NCBI GenBank assembly: GCA_045580875.1
Contig: JAZNOP010000051.1
Span: forward strand, 36,641 to 100,640
DNA from: SIG598 sp045580875
Lineage (GTDB): Bacteria; Bacillota; Clostridia; Oscillospirales; Acutalibacteraceae
Length of the DNA: 64,000 nucleotides
Reading direction: 5' to 3'
Made by a program: the position numbers and the translations under genes. Positions 52,291 through 61,712 of this stretch are shown here, piece after piece. The notes under the pieces were generated by a model. That model saw only the letters and a program-made list of their open reading frames with translations, was not told where the DNA came from and ran no database searches. Each line of letters starts with the position of its first letter. Positions within the stretch are counted from its first letter, which is position 1.

Positions 52291-52306
52291 ATACAAACAG
52301 ATTATA

Positions 52307-53260
52307 TTAGTCGATGTCGCTGATAGAGTCAACTATAGAAGAACCGGAATTGTTCTTCTTGGACTGACCTTTTTTTGCCTGCTTCTTGCGAAGTTCCTCA
52401 AGCTCCTTCTTGCTGGGAGGCATATTGAAGCCGATGATATTAAACTTGCTGCCTGCAGCATTGGAGAAAAGGCTGAAACGAATTACAAAGAAGGTAAGCA
52501 GGCAAACAATTACTGCAAGTACGATTACTGCGATAAGAAGAATGGTTACAAGATTCTTGTCGGCAGCACCGGTAAGGGTTGCACGGAAACCTCCGATTTT
52601 GATGGAGTTGACAATATTGTCTACGATTGCCTTGTCAGCAGGAGAGGGATTGGTCAGATCAATGTAGAACTGATATCTGCCGCCGCCAACGATAGTTTCA
52701 AGAGTATAGCTGTAGTAGCCGTACTCGCTGTCATAACCTTCAGAATACAGGAAGGTGTTGCCGTTGATATTGAGAATCTCAGGGAACTTTCCGCTGTAGG
52801 AATAGGTGCTGGCGCAAAGATCATCAAGAACAGCCTGATCGACATCAGAATAATCGCCAATGAACTTTGTGTAGTTGTTTGTGGTGTAAAGAACGTTAAG
52901 CATTACGTTGCTTGATTCGGTAGTGCCGGAGAAAAGATAGGATATAATGTTGCCGGAGTAGTAAGTATCATTGTAGTTGATAATGCTCTCGACATTATAT
53001 CCGGGAATAGCAGCAGCAAGTTCGGAATTAGTGCTGTTTGCAGAGAAACTGCCGTCAAGAGAGGGAACGAGCATGCTGAATCTGTGAGCATCTATCTTGA
53101 GCTCTGTAAGCTCAAAATCAGAGATATAGTCGGTTGCAGAAGTGACATCAGATGAAGAAACATCAGTTGTCGAGACCTCGGTGGCGAATACGGTGCAGCT
53201 GAATGCAGTAAATACAAGTGCCAGCGCCGCTACAAGGGAGATGATGCGGAACTTTTTCAT
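52307..53260 (-). CDS. Secreted/membrane-anchored protein of unknown function
   Basis: This 317-residue protein begins with a signal peptide (KKFRIISLVAALALVFTAFSCTVFA). An extracytoplasmic domain of about 210 residues follows, rich in Ser, Thr, Asn and Tyr, then one membrane helix near 240-265 and a basic, Lys-rich cytoplasmic tail (PPSKKELEELRKKQAKKG). The outer domain has segments such as YSEGYDSEYGYYSYTLETIV and FYIDLTNPSPADKAIVDNI, similar in style to proteins that follow a PsbP/DUF-type fold. I cannot name a family. The gene is monocistronic. Confidence 0.8.
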   Translation of the reverse strand: MKKFRIISLVAALALVFTAFSCTVFATEVSTTDVSSSDVTSATDYISDFELTELKIDAHRFSMLVPSLDGSFSANSTNSELAAAIPGYNVESIINYNDTYYSGNIISYLFSGTTESSNVMLNVLYTTNNYTKFIGDYSDVDQAVLDDLCASTYSYSGKFPEILNINGNTFLYSEGYDSEYGYYSYTLETIVGGGRYQFYIDLTNPSPADKAIVDNIVNSIKIGGFRATLTGAADKNLVTILLIAVIVLAVIVCLLTFFVIRFSLFSNAAGSKFNIIGFNMPPSKKELEELRKKQAKKGQSKKNNSGSSIVDSISDID

Positions 53261-53443
53261 TTCGATTTTTCCTTTCTGTTATGAAATGGTGCATAAATAT
53301 AACACCAAAGCGTAAAAAACGCATTAGTCAAATTATAACAATATAATGTGATTTAAGCAATAGAAAAAATCAATATATCACGTTTTATTCATTAAAATAT
53401 TATTTAATTGCAAAATGTAAACGGAGTGGGAGATGCACAGAGA

Positions 53444-54100
53444 TTATTTTTCTGTGCTTTTATCCCGAAGCATCGGCTGCGAGACCTTTTTGTTGAAGAA
53501 GTCGATAAGAGGACCTGTGAAAAATGCTGTAATTATTGTGCCGATGCCTATGAATGAAGGAATATCGGTAAATTTACCGCCTCCGATAATAAAAACAACA
53601 GCTCCGGAGAGAACACATATTATATCGGTGATAACGCGTATAACCTTGAATTTGCCGATCTTCCACTTATTGCACATTATCAGCGCAATAGCGTCATAGG
53701 TAGAAACTCCGAGGTCAGCAGTTATGTATAAAGACAGTGCGATGCAGATTACCGGAACAATAAAAATCAGCAGCAGACAGCGGACAGCGAATGATGGATC
53801 GGGAATAAGGCTGTGCAGCAGACTGTAAGTGAATTCTGTAATATAACCAAGCAGAAAAAGATTGATGAAGGTTGCTATTCCGATGTAATGGCGGTCAAAT
53901 ATAAGACTGAATGAAAGCAGAACTACATTGACTATGACGTACAAGGTGCCGAATGGAATAGGGATAAGCTGATCAAGACCGCTCATCAGAGCCTGGAAAG
54001 GGTCAACTCCAAATGCTGCAATCTTGAAAACAGCAACGCACATACCGCAGATAATAACTCCTGCTGCGGACATTATTATTCTTCTTATTTTTACACTCAT
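53444..54100 (-). CDS. YczE/YyaS/YitT family membrane protein
   Basis: This 218-residue protein has about five or six membrane helices. It shows AAFGVDPFQALMSGL, PFGTLYVIVN and LGVSTYDAIALIMCNKW, the core of the YczE-like group (permease-like, function unknown). ATG 54100 follows AAGGCGGAAG closely; the frame extends five codons upstream into that ribosome-binding site. It is monocistronic and diverges from the symporter gene. Confidence 0.83.
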   Translation of the reverse strand: MSVKIRRIIMSAAGVIICGMCVAVFKIAAFGVDPFQALMSGLDQLIPIPFGTLYVIVNVVLLSFSLIFDRHYIGIATFINLFLLGYITEFTYSLLHSLIPDPSFAVRCLLLIFIVPVICIALSLYITADLGVSTYDAIALIMCNKWKIGKFKVIRVITDIICVLSGAVVFIIGGGKFTDIPSFIGIGTIITAFFTGPLIDFFNKKVSQPMLRDKSTEK

Positions 54101-54269
54101 AACTTCCGCCTTCAATCTAAAAAATTATCGTTATAAATAATAGTTCAGAAAATCAGTGATGTCAATTGACTTTAAAAATGTAACAGGATTAAATAAATAT
54201 CAGTGGTTATTATGCGCGGTTTGAATCAGTATTTATGATGAGAATAAGAAGTATATCGGCTCATTTTTA

Positions 54270-54298
54270 TTGACAAAAATCACTTCCAAGTTTATACT
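54270..54298 (+). promoter_or_regulatory. Promoter of the GltS-like gene
   Basis: TTGACA, 17-bp spacer, TATACT. Confidence 0.9.
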
Positions 54299-54348
54299 CT
54301 TAATGAATCCTTAATAAATATTTAACACAAAATGGAGATGATTATTTT

Positions 54349-55794
54349 ATGGATTATACATCCAGTTGGGATTTTACGTTGGCAAATTATGACGCTGTCT
54401 GGGGATTTATGGTGCAGTTTGGTTTGTTGCTGCTGTTCATGATGTTCGGCAATATTCTCAGAAGAGTTATTCCTCTGTTCCGTAAATGCCTGATTCCCTC
54501 AGCGCTTCTTGGCGGCACAATGCTTCTTATTGCTAATGTTGCCATAAAGCAGTTTGGCTTCACATTGGTAGACAACCGCATAATGCAGGTTATAACTTAT
54601 CATTGTCTGGCTATAGGCTTTGCTGCAATGAGCCTGAAGACAGAAAAGAGTACTCACAAGACCAATAAGACTCAGGTAGTGGAATTCGGCGCGCTTCAGG
54701 GCGGCACGTATATGCTGCAGGCGTTTATCGGTCTTGGCATTACTTTGATTATGTTTGCGGTAACAAGTCGCTATGGTGAAAATATCGTTTCCTATATCTG
54801 CGGTCTTATCATGCCGCTGGCTTACGGTCAGGGACCCGGCAATGCTCTCAGCTGGGATATCAACTTTACAAACACTCCTGCGGCTCAGTTTGCTGGCAAC
54901 GGCAGCTTTGGTCTGTCACTTGCGTCAATAGGCTTTGTAGTGGCATCTGTATTCGGTGTGTTGTATATCAATATCCAGAAAAAACGCGGAAATCTTCAGG
55001 TTCGCAATTCTGTTCCTGCTGACTCGATTACCGTGCAGAATGATTCTGAGGGGGAGGAGATCCCTGATAACGAATCGGTGGACAAGTTCACTCTGCAGGC
55101 TGGTTTTGTAGCGCTGGCTTATGCACTTTCCTTTGGATTCATGTGCCTGCTTGGCGTTATCTCTGACTTCACAAACAGCATTGCATGGGGCTTCAACTTC
55201 CTGTGGGCATCACTTGCTGCAATGCTCATCAGAGCTATCGTCAAGGGATTGCGCAAGGGTAAAATGATGCACCGCGCATACATCAACAACTACCAGATGG
55301 ACAGAATCTCCGGATTTGCTTTCGATGTTATGATTGTTGCCGGCGTTGCAGCTATCGAAATAAACGACATCAAGAACTACATACTTCCAATTGTGATTCT
55401 CAGCGTGATTGGTACTATCGTTACCTTCATCTATATCCGTCTTGTTGCAAAGGAGTGCTTCAAGGGCTTTGAGCATGAATTTTTCCTGATGAGCTTTGGA
55501 ACACTTACCGGTACTGCTTCCAATGGTATGATTCTCATGAAGGAGGTCGATCCGGGTCTGAAAACACCGACCTCCAGCCTGTACATTCTTTCAAATTTCC
55601 CTGCAATGGTTATGATCGCACCGCTTCTCTTAATGCTCAGCTTTGCAGGACAGTCACTGACAAACGCAACCATAGCCTGCATTATTTTCTTTTTACTGTG
55701 GCTGATATACACGCTTTACCTCTTCCGCAGATTGTTCTTCAGGAAGAAGTATAAGAATAAAGAGGTTGTAGTCTGGAAAGAGGAAGAAGAATAA
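54349..55794 (+). CDS. Sodium/glutamate symporter-like (GltS family) protein
   Basis: This 481-residue transporter has about ten to twelve helices in two halves. The first re-entrant block is LAYGQGPGNALSWDINFT, and the second is SFGTLTGTASNGMILMKEVDP, as in the ESS/GltS family that imports glutamate with sodium. A hydrophilic loop of about 50 residues (near 215-250) splits the halves. The exact substrate is not proven. GGAGATGA precedes the ATG with slightly long spacing. It is monocistronic with its own promoter and a hairpin terminator. Confidence 0.85.
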   Translation: MDYTSSWDFTLANYDAVWGFMVQFGLLLLFMMFGNILRRVIPLFRKCLIPSALLGGTMLLIANVAIKQFGFTLVDNRIMQVITYHCLAIGFAAMSLKTEKSTHKTNKTQVVEFGALQGGTYMLQAFIGLGITLIMFAVTSRYGENIVSYICGLIMPLAYGQGPGNALSWDINFTNTPAAQFAGNGSFGLSLASIGFVVASVFGVLYINIQKKRGNLQVRNSVPADSITVQNDSEGEEIPDNESVDKFTLQAGFVALAYALSFGFMCLLGVISDFTNSIAWGFNFLWASLAAMLIRAIVKGLRKGKMMHRAYINNYQMDRISGFAFDVMIVAGVAAIEINDIKNYILPIVILSVIGTIVTFIYIRLVAKECFKGFEHEFFLMSFGTLTGTASNGMILMKEVDPGLKTPTSSLYILSNFPAMVMIAPLLLMLSFAGQSLTNATIACIIFFLLWLIYTLYLFRRLFFRKKYKNKEVVVWKEEEE

Positions 55795-55799
55795 TAAAT

Positions 55800-55845
55800 A
55801 TGAGGCTGCTGCAAACATGAAAATTTGCAGCAGCCTCATTTAGTA
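55800..55845 (+). terminator. Terminator after the GltS-like gene
   Basis: TGAGGCTGCTGCAAA and TTTGCAGCAGCCTCA arms, then TTTAGT. Confidence 0.8.
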
Positions 55846-55908
55846 TCAGCAGTAACTGACAATAAGAATTCCTGTCAGTAAAGACGGGGTATTCTGGGCG
55901 GAGAGTTC

Positions 55909-56445
55909 TCAAATATGTGATCCCATAATAAAAAGTTCAACAACATAGGTCAACAATAAAACAATACTTGAACTCGATGTCAGCAGAACAATTAATTCTT
56001 TCGGTTTACTATACAAACGTTGTTTGATACAATAACCCGCTTCGATTAATAACGATACCACGGGAATGATCCAGTAAAGATTGATATGCAGCAATACAAG
56101 GTTTGAATACAGACGGTCATCTGCTATAGTCGGTAAGAAGAAAATAAAACTGATTAAAAGTAAAGTGCAAATCAAAATGGTAACAAGCCCGAATGCAATA
56201 TGAACCTTGAAATATCTGCTGAGATCAGGTTTTAATATATAATTCAAAGCCAACATAATTGCAATCATAATTGCTGCCGGAACAAGGGCAAACATCTGCT
56301 CTGGAATAGTGTATTTTAATGTATGTTTTTCACCTGCGATCATTTTACCGAGTCCGGGAATGAGCATAGGTGCAGCAAAACTGAACCATGAGAGAAATAA
56401 AATCAATGAAAATGAAATTGCCTGTTTGTTAAGTTGTCTTTTCAC
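55909..56445 (-). CDS. Polytopic membrane protein, unrecognised
   Basis: This 178-residue protein has about five hydrophobic helices: AISFSLILFLSWFSFAAPML, MFALVPAAIMIAIMLALNY, FGLVTILICTLLLISFIFF, LYWIIPVVSLLIEAG and LTSSSSIVLLLTYVVELFI. I see no catalytic or binding motif and cannot assign a family. The proposed GTG start (56445) lies nine bases after AAAGGGTG; a longer frame to 56481 runs into the upstream dyad. Its codons look more AT-rich than those of its neighbours, a mild hint of acquisition. It is monocistronic. Confidence 0.7.
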   Translation of the reverse strand: MKRQLNKQAISFSLILFLSWFSFAAPMLIPGLGKMIAGEKHTLKYTIPEQMFALVPAAIMIAIMLALNYILKPDLSRYFKVHIAFGLVTILICTLLLISFIFFLPTIADDRLYSNLVLLHINLYWIIPVVSLLIEAGYCIKQRLYSKPKELIVLLTSSSSIVLLLTYVVELFIMGSHI

Positions 56446-56473
56446 TACAGTAACACCCTTTCTTTGTATAGCC

Positions 56474-56513
56474 TGATACAAGTAGAATTAAAACGTTTTC
56501 ATTACTTGTATCA
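56474..56513. promoter_or_regulatory. 11-bp inverted repeat upstream of the unrecognised membrane protein
   Basis: TGATACAAGTA and TACTTGTATCA are separated by 18 bases containing AAAACGTTTTC. It is a candidate operator for the minus-strand gene that starts about 30 bases downstream. From here to the tRNA terminator (56514-56680) I see nothing recognisable. Confidence 0.55.
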
Positions 56514-56680
56514 ATCTTACGACGATTATACCACTTATATACGCGTATTTCAATAATGAAAACGATTACAGTTTTGTAATGAAGTTCCATCATTTGCGTT
56601 TCGGATTGGAACGGAGGTAAAACTTAGTGTCTTAATACAATAGGTAGGGGAAATATATAGTAGTTTCGGGAACAAGTCTA

Positions 56681-56721
56681 ATAAAAAAACGACTTCCGGC
56701 CGAATAGCGGAAAGTCGTTTT
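56681..56721 (-). terminator. Terminator of tRNA-Pro
   Basis: Minus-strand AAAACGACTTTCCG and CGGAAGTCGTTTT arms, followed by TTTATTAG. Confidence 0.88.
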
Positions 56722-56723
56722 GA

Positions 56724-56801
56724 TGGTCGGAGTGATGGGACTTGAACCCATGGCCTCTTGGTCCCGAACCAAGCGCTCATACCAAACTGAGCTACACCCC
56801 G
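56724..56801 (-). tRNA. tRNA-Pro (CGG)
   Basis: This 78-base cloverleaf on the minus strand has encoded CCA. Acceptor CGGGGTG pairs with CACTCCG (one G-U). The anticodon stem CTTGG/CCAAG holds the loop TTCGGGA, anticodon CGG. It is a single gene with its own promoter and terminator. Confidence 0.95.
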
Positions 56802-56833
56802 GAATCAATATGTAGTTTTTCAAGCGCTTAATG

Positions 56834-56862
56834 ATTCTATCACAAACACAACCTAAAGTCAA
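56834..56862 (-). promoter_or_regulatory. Promoter of tRNA-Pro
   Basis: Minus-strand TTGACT, 17-bp spacer, TAGAAT with upstream TGa. Confidence 0.8.
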
Positions 56863-56925
56863 CAATAAAATTAATTAAAGATGCATTTATTTATAAAATG
56901 TCGTTTTTATCAGAACATTTGCTGC

Positions 56926-56954
56926 TTGAGCGGCATGGTATGCTGTGATATAAT
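56926..56954 (+). promoter_or_regulatory. Promoter of the APH(3')-like gene
   Basis: TTGAGC, 17-bp spacer, TATAAT with upstream TGa (extended -10). Confidence 0.82.
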
Positions 56955-56976
56955 TTGCAGAAAAAGGGGGGATAAT

Positions 56977-57759
56977 ATGGTGTTGCCTGAAAGTATAGGC
57001 AGGTTTGTTGCCGACAGCACATATTCAATCGATACGGTTGGCATGTCGGATTCTGAGGTGCTGTGTTTTGAGAATATGGTGCTGAAAATAGAGAAAAGAA
57101 GCATACAGACCGAAGCAGAAGCGGCAATGATGAAGTGGCTGCAGGGGCGCATTCCGGTGCCGGAATTACTGGTTCACGAAAATGTGGGGGATAAAAGCTT
57201 TCTGCTGATGAGCAGGATAAGCGGCAAAATGCTGTGCGACGAAGAGATAGTAACAGACGCTCACCGTGTTGTTGCTCTTGCTGCCGAAGCGCTTCAGATG
57301 TTTTGGAATGTTGATATTACAGATGCGCCGGCTCTAATTACACTCGAAGAGAAACTGCAGCTGGCAGAAATGAGAGTAGCGGCCGGATTGTGTGATACAG
57401 AAGATGCAGAGCCGGATACCTATGGACCGAATGGTTTTATATCGCCGGAAAAACTGCTTCAATGGCTGATTGAGAATAAACCGGAAGAACGACTGGTATT
57501 GTCTCACGGTGACTTCTGTCTGCCGAATATATTTGTAAAAGATGGCAAGGTGAATGGCTTTATAGATCTTGGCCGGTGTGGTGTATCTGATAGATATCAG
57601 GATATTGCACTTTGCTGGCGTAGCCTGAAGCATAATTATGACGGCAGATACGGTATGCGCTTGGATGACTTTGATCCTGATGTTCTGTTTGATGTTCTTG
57701 GCGTGAAGCCCGATCGTGAACTGCTGAGATACTATATTCTGCTTGATGAATTATTCTGA
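56977..57759 (+). CDS. APH(3')-type aminoglycoside phosphotransferase homologue
   Basis: This 260-residue kinase has the APH core: lysine in MVLKIEK (Lys37), the catalytic loop LSHGDFCLPNIFV (Asp179, Asn184), and the metal aspartate in GFIDLGRCGVSDRYQDIA (Asp197). The spacing of these acids equals that of APH(3')-IIIa (190, 195, 208), and the C terminus ends YYILLDELF as in that enzyme. It may phosphorylate the 3' hydroxyl of kanamycin-type drugs, but activity is inferred. A run of G (AAGGGGGG) precedes the ATG; the upstream frame extension overlaps the promoter. No mobile-element sequence flanks it. Confidence 0.88.
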   Translation: MVLPESIGRFVADSTYSIDTVGMSDSEVLCFENMVLKIEKRSIQTEAEAAMMKWLQGRIPVPELLVHENVGDKSFLLMSRISGKMLCDEEIVTDAHRVVALAAEALQMFWNVDITDAPALITLEEKLQLAEMRVAAGLCDTEDAEPDTYGPNGFISPEKLLQWLIENKPEERLVLSHGDFCLPNIFVKDGKVNGFIDLGRCGVSDRYQDIALCWRSLKHNYDGRYGMRLDDFDPDVLFDVLGVKPDRELLRYYILLDELF

Positions 57760-57783
57760 AATATTTGATAATGTTTAATATCA

Positions 57784-57831
57784 AAAAGGCTCCTGCGATG
57801 GAAGAAGTATCTTTCGCAGAAGCCTTTTTAT
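57784..57831. terminator. Bidirectional terminator between the APH and mtaB genes
   Basis: AAAAAGGCT and AGCCTTTTT outer arms with an inner CTGCG/CGCAG helix; T-runs lie on both strands. Confidence 0.85.
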
Positions 57832-59112
57832 TCAGATTATATGACCTTTACAGGTATTTTCATCAGCACTGTCAGCGATTACACGGCACATATCGCCGCG
57901 CTGGCAATCTCCGGTGAAACGAATGGCGGTATAGTTGCGGGTGTAGCCCTCCCAGATTCCAGGCTGGAACTCGCGTTCAGCAACAACGTCAGATATTATT
58001 CCTATTTGGGAGCGCATGAATTCCATGGCTGAATCGGCTGCGGCCTGCTGCAGTCGGGCTGCACGTTCGTTCTTTATGACCTGAGGTATCTGACCGGACA
58101 TTGCAGCAGCTACAGTGCCTTCTCTTGGAGAGTAAATAAAGCAATGAATGCGTGTAAAGCCAATGCTCTTTATAAATGCGAGCGACTGTTCGAACTCCTC
58201 ATCACTCTCATCTGGAAAGCCGACCATGACGTCGGTAGTTATCGAAGGATTATCAAATCGTTCTCTGATTTTTGCTACAAGCGCAGCATAGTGCGCGCTA
58301 TCGTAATGACGGTTCATGCGGGCAAGGGTGGCATCACAGCCACTCTGCAGCGACATATGGAACTGCGGGCAGAATTTTGGTTCAGAAGCGAGCTGTATCA
58401 TCAGCTCCTCTGTAAGAAGGTCAGGCTCAAGAGAGCCGAGACGTATGCGCTCGATACCGTCAATTGAGGCAACTGCGCGCACTGCATCAGCAAGCGTAAG
58501 TCCGCAATCCTGACCGAAGGCGGAAAGATTAATGCCAGTGAGTACAATCTCACGGTAATTTTCTGCCAGTGCTTTTGCTTCAGAGATAATATTATCAATA
58601 GATCTGCTTCGCACTTTTCCTCGTGCATAAGGAATTATACAGTAGGCACAGAAACGCTCACATCCATCCTCTATTTTAAGGTATGCCCTGGTGCGTTCGC
58701 CCATACCGGAAACACTTCCGATAAGACCTGAGGAAGGTGTATGCGGAAGGATTTTATCCAACCGTTGCTGCTTTTGGGTGAATTCTGCAATCAGATCTGG
58801 AAGTTCTTCGCGGTTTGAGTTTCCTATTACAATATCTGCATCTGTAAATCCGGAATACTTGTCAGGGAATGCCTGAGATATGCAGCCGGAAAGACATATA
58901 ATTGCTGATGGATTAGTCCGACGTGCGCGATGAATGGCCTGACGTGATTTCTGCTCAGCGGTGGCAGTGACTGCACAGCTGTTAATAATATATAAATCAG
59001 CAGGCCGGCGATCTTCAGAGGGGGTATATCCCATGGATTCAAGCATCTCACATATCTGTTGAGATTCATACTGGTTTACCTTGCATCCAAGGGTAATAAC
59101 TGAATATGTCAT
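57832..59112 (-). CDS. mtaB: tRNA t6A37 methylthiotransferase MtaB
   Basis: This 426-residue radical SAM enzyme adds a methylthio group to t6A37. The N-terminal [4Fe-4S] domain starts VITLGCKVNQYESQQI. The SAM cluster is in CERFCAYCIIPYARGKVRSR. The C terminus is a TRAM-like substrate domain. It is nearer MtaB than MiaB, judged by the ITLGCKVNQYE start. It lies three bases after the ABC-F gene, so the two are co-transcribed with nth upstream of them. Confidence 0.93.
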   Translation of the reverse strand: MTYSVITLGCKVNQYESQQICEMLESMGYTPSEDRRPADLYIINSCAVTATAEQKSRQAIHRARRTNPSAIICLSGCISQAFPDKYSGFTDADIVIGNSNREELPDLIAEFTQKQQRLDKILPHTPSSGLIGSVSGMGERTRAYLKIEDGCERFCAYCIIPYARGKVRSRSIDNIISEAKALAENYREIVLTGINLSAFGQDCGLTLADAVRAVASIDGIERIRLGSLEPDLLTEELMIQLASEPKFCPQFHMSLQSGCDATLARMNRHYDSAHYAALVAKIRERFDNPSITTDVMVGFPDESDEEFEQSLAFIKSIGFTRIHCFIYSPREGTVAAAMSGQIPQVIKNERAARLQQAAADSAMEFMRSQIGIISDVVAEREFQPGIWEGYTRNYTAIRFTGDCQRGDMCRVIADSADENTCKGHII

Positions 59113-59115
59113 AAA

Positions 59116-61023
59116 TTATTCTCCATCGTTTGCTTCTTCGTCGTAAAGCTGTTCAAGCAGGGCATAAAGCTCAGCTTCTTCAGTTGTAAGGGTATCTATT
59201 ATTCCGGTCAGTTCGAGCACTTTGCCGTAATCCGACGCATTTTCAGGAAGTGCAATATCATTATTGAGCTGCTCCAGTTCAATGGCGATTTCTTCGAGAC
59301 GTGATTCTGTTCTGGAAATCTGAGTTTTGCGCTTTCTTGCGGCAGATTCACGTTCCTTGCGCTGCTTATATTCAATAGCCTGTGAGCTTTTGGGCTTTAC
59401 AGATACTGCCGCTGCTTCTGCATTCTGAGGACGTGTTTCTTCGTAGTAATCGTAGTTGCCAAGATACTCGGTAAGTCCGCGGCTGTCCATAAAATAAAGA
59501 CGGTCAGCGAGTTTATTGATAAAATATCTGTCATGGGAAACAATGAACAGAGTTCCTTCATAGTCCATCAGGGCCTGTTCGAGCGCCTCGCGGGAAGCAA
59601 TGTCAAGATGGTTGGTCGGCTCATCAAGCAGAAGTAGATTTGCTCTGGAAAGCATAAGCTTCAGAAGTGCTACTCTTGAGCGTTCACCGCCGCTCAGATT
59701 ACCTATTTTTTTGAATACATCGTCACCTTTGAAAAGGAAAATTGCAAGTGAGTTGCGAACTTCTGTTTCGGTCATGCGCGGATATTGATTCCATATTTCG
59801 TCAATTACAGTATTATCGTCATGCAGACCGGCGAGGGTCTGATCGAAATATCCGCAATCAATATTTGAACCAAGTGTAAAGCTGCCTGCGTTGCCGGGTA
59901 TCTTTGAGGCAAGCACCTTAATAAGTGAGCTCTTGCCGCAGCCGTTTGCGCCGATAAGGAAGACTCGTTCCTGTTTCATTATTCTGATATTGACCTCGGA
60001 GAAAATATGCTTCGTTCCGTAGCTTAATGCCAGACGATCAGTTACAATAACCTCGTTTCCGCCGCCTTCACGAACAGGAAAACTGAAGCTGATTTGCTCC
60101 GGGAGACGGTCAATATCAATAAGCTGTGAGCTGAGACGGTCAAGCTGCTTTTGCTTGCTTGCAGCGGTGACGTAGTTTCGTGCCTGATTCCAGCGCTTCT
60201 GCTGTTCAATGATTCCCTGAATACGTTTCATTTCACGGAGAGTATTCTCATTGTGACGTATATCAAGTTCACGGTGCTCATTCTTAAGCTCCATAAACCG
60301 GCTGTAATTTGCGTTGAATACTGTAAGACGATGATTTTCAAGTTCCATTGTGGTAGTGGTTACACGATCAAGAAAATATCTGTCATGGGAAATGATGATA
60401 TATGCTCCGGAATATGAAAGCAAAAAATCTTCGAGCCATTCAGTTGCGGCAATGTCAAGGTGGTTCGTAGGCTCGTCAAGAAGTAAAAGACTTGCACCTG
60501 ACAGCAGTAGCTTGCACAGCTGGACTTTTGAGCGCTGTCCGCCGCTGAGTGTATCAACTGGCTGCTCAAGCTGTTCAGGGGTAAAACCGAGACCGATAAG
60601 AGATGAACGGGTGCGTGAAATATATGTCAGACCACCGTTGGAATTAATCTCTTCGGTAAGCCGATGCTGGCGCTCAATAAGCTCCGGTGTGTAGTTCGCT
60701 TCAAGCCGGGCATTCACTTCGTCAAGCTGCCGTTCAAGAGCCATTATCGGCTCAAAAACTGCGAGAGCTTCCTCATATACAGTGCGGTCTCCGCGCATTG
60801 TCAGCTGCTCCATATAACCTATTCTTGTAAGTTTTGAGGTAACAATTGAACCGCTGTCAGGGAGATATTCTCCTGTTATCATCTTGAAAAGGGAGGTCTT
60901 GCCGCTGCCGTTTACTCCTATGAGTGCTATCTTTGAGCGATCCTCAACTGAAAAATTTACATTACTCATTATCTCGCGCTCGCCGAACCACAGCGAGGCG
61001 TTCTGTACTGTAAGCTGTGCCAT
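59116..61023 (-). CDS. ABC-F family ATP-binding protein
   Basis: This 635-residue protein has two ABC domains and no membrane segments. The Walker A motifs are GVNGSGKTSLFKM (about residue 37) and GANGCGKSSLIKV (about 350). The signature motifs are LSGGQRSKVQLCKLLL and LSGGERSRVALLKLML. A charged inter-domain linker and a C-terminal coiled coil (KRKTQISRTESRLEEIAIE) match ribosome-binding ABC-F proteins. It may aid translation or ribosome protection; antibiotic resistance cannot be read from sequence alone. CGGAGGAAAA precedes the ATG. Confidence 0.92.
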   Translation of the reverse strand: MAQLTVQNASLWFGEREIMSNVNFSVEDRSKIALIGVNGSGKTSLFKMITGEYLPDSGSIVTSKLTRIGYMEQLTMRGDRTVYEEALAVFEPIMALERQLDEVNARLEANYTPELIERQHRLTEEINSNGGLTYISRTRSSLIGLGFTPEQLEQPVDTLSGGQRSKVQLCKLLLSGASLLLLDEPTNHLDIAATEWLEDFLLSYSGAYIIISHDRYFLDRVTTTTMELENHRLTVFNANYSRFMELKNEHRELDIRHNENTLREMKRIQGIIEQQKRWNQARNYVTAASKQKQLDRLSSQLIDIDRLPEQISFSFPVREGGGNEVIVTDRLALSYGTKHIFSEVNIRIMKQERVFLIGANGCGKSSLIKVLASKIPGNAGSFTLGSNIDCGYFDQTLAGLHDDNTVIDEIWNQYPRMTETEVRNSLAIFLFKGDDVFKKIGNLSGGERSRVALLKLMLSRANLLLLDEPTNHLDIASREALEQALMDYEGTLFIVSHDRYFINKLADRLYFMDSRGLTEYLGNYDYYEETRPQNAEAAAVSVKPKSSQAIEYKQRKERESAARKRKTQISRTESRLEEIAIELEQLNNDIALPENASDYGKVLELTGIIDTLTTEEAELYALLEQLYDEEANDGE

Positions 61024-61070
61024 TTTTCCTCCGTAAATAATGGAAAATTATGATTACCGGTTTGATGCGG

Positions 61071-61712
61071 TCAGCATTTGCCTTTTGAGGGACAGATGTC
61101 TCCAAGCGGGCAATTGCTGCATTTTGGGCTTCTTGCGCAGCAGGTGTCTCTGCCGAACATTACAAGGCGATGACACAGGCTGTTCCCCTCGGAAGGCTCA
61201 ACAACCTCACGAAGCTGCATTTCAACCTTGTAGGGATCCTTGCTGTCAGTAAGCCCCAGACGGTTTGAAATTCTGATGCAGTGTGTATCAGCAACAATAG
61301 CGGGTTTTCCGTATACATCGCCGAGAACGAGATTGGCTGTTTTACGACCGACACCGGGAAGGGAGAGCAGTGCCTCCATTGAATCCGGAACAACACCGGC
61401 AAATTTATCACGAATGGCAATGCACATATTCCGGATATCCCTGGCTTTTGTTTTATATAAACCACAGCTTTTGATAAGCTCTTCTATACGATTGATATCA
61501 GCGTTGCAGAGAGATTCAAGTGTAGGAAATTCAGAAAAGAGTGCCGGTGTTACCTGATTTACCCTTGCGTCGGTGCACTGGGCTGAAAGACGGGTAGAGA
61601 TAAGAAGCTGCAGAGGGTTTTCGCTGTTGAGCGAGCATATTCCTTCAGGATATACAATTTTCAGGCGAGAGACTGTTTCAGCACTGATTCTCTTTTTCTG
61701 TGTCTTATTCAT
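61071..61712 (-). CDS. nth: Endonuclease III
   Basis: This 213-residue base-excision glycosylase removes oxidised pyrimidines. The helix-hairpin-helix is LLSLPGVGRKTANLVLG, containing the catalytic lysine. The catalytic aspartate lies in VADTHCIRISNRLG. The C-terminal [4Fe-4S] cluster uses cysteines in CCARSPKCSNCPLGDIC. It is the first gene of nth-abcF-mtaB, with 47 bases before the ABC-F start. AAGGATG precedes the ATG. Confidence 0.95.
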   Translation of the reverse strand: MNKTQKKRISAETVSRLKIVYPEGICSLNSENPLQLLISTRLSAQCTDARVNQVTPALFSEFPTLESLCNADINRIEELIKSCGLYKTKARDIRNMCIAIRDKFAGVVPDSMEALLSLPGVGRKTANLVLGDVYGKPAIVADTHCIRISNRLGLTDSKDPYKVEMQLREVVEPSEGNSLCHRLVMFGRDTCCARSPKCSNCPLGDICPSKGKC

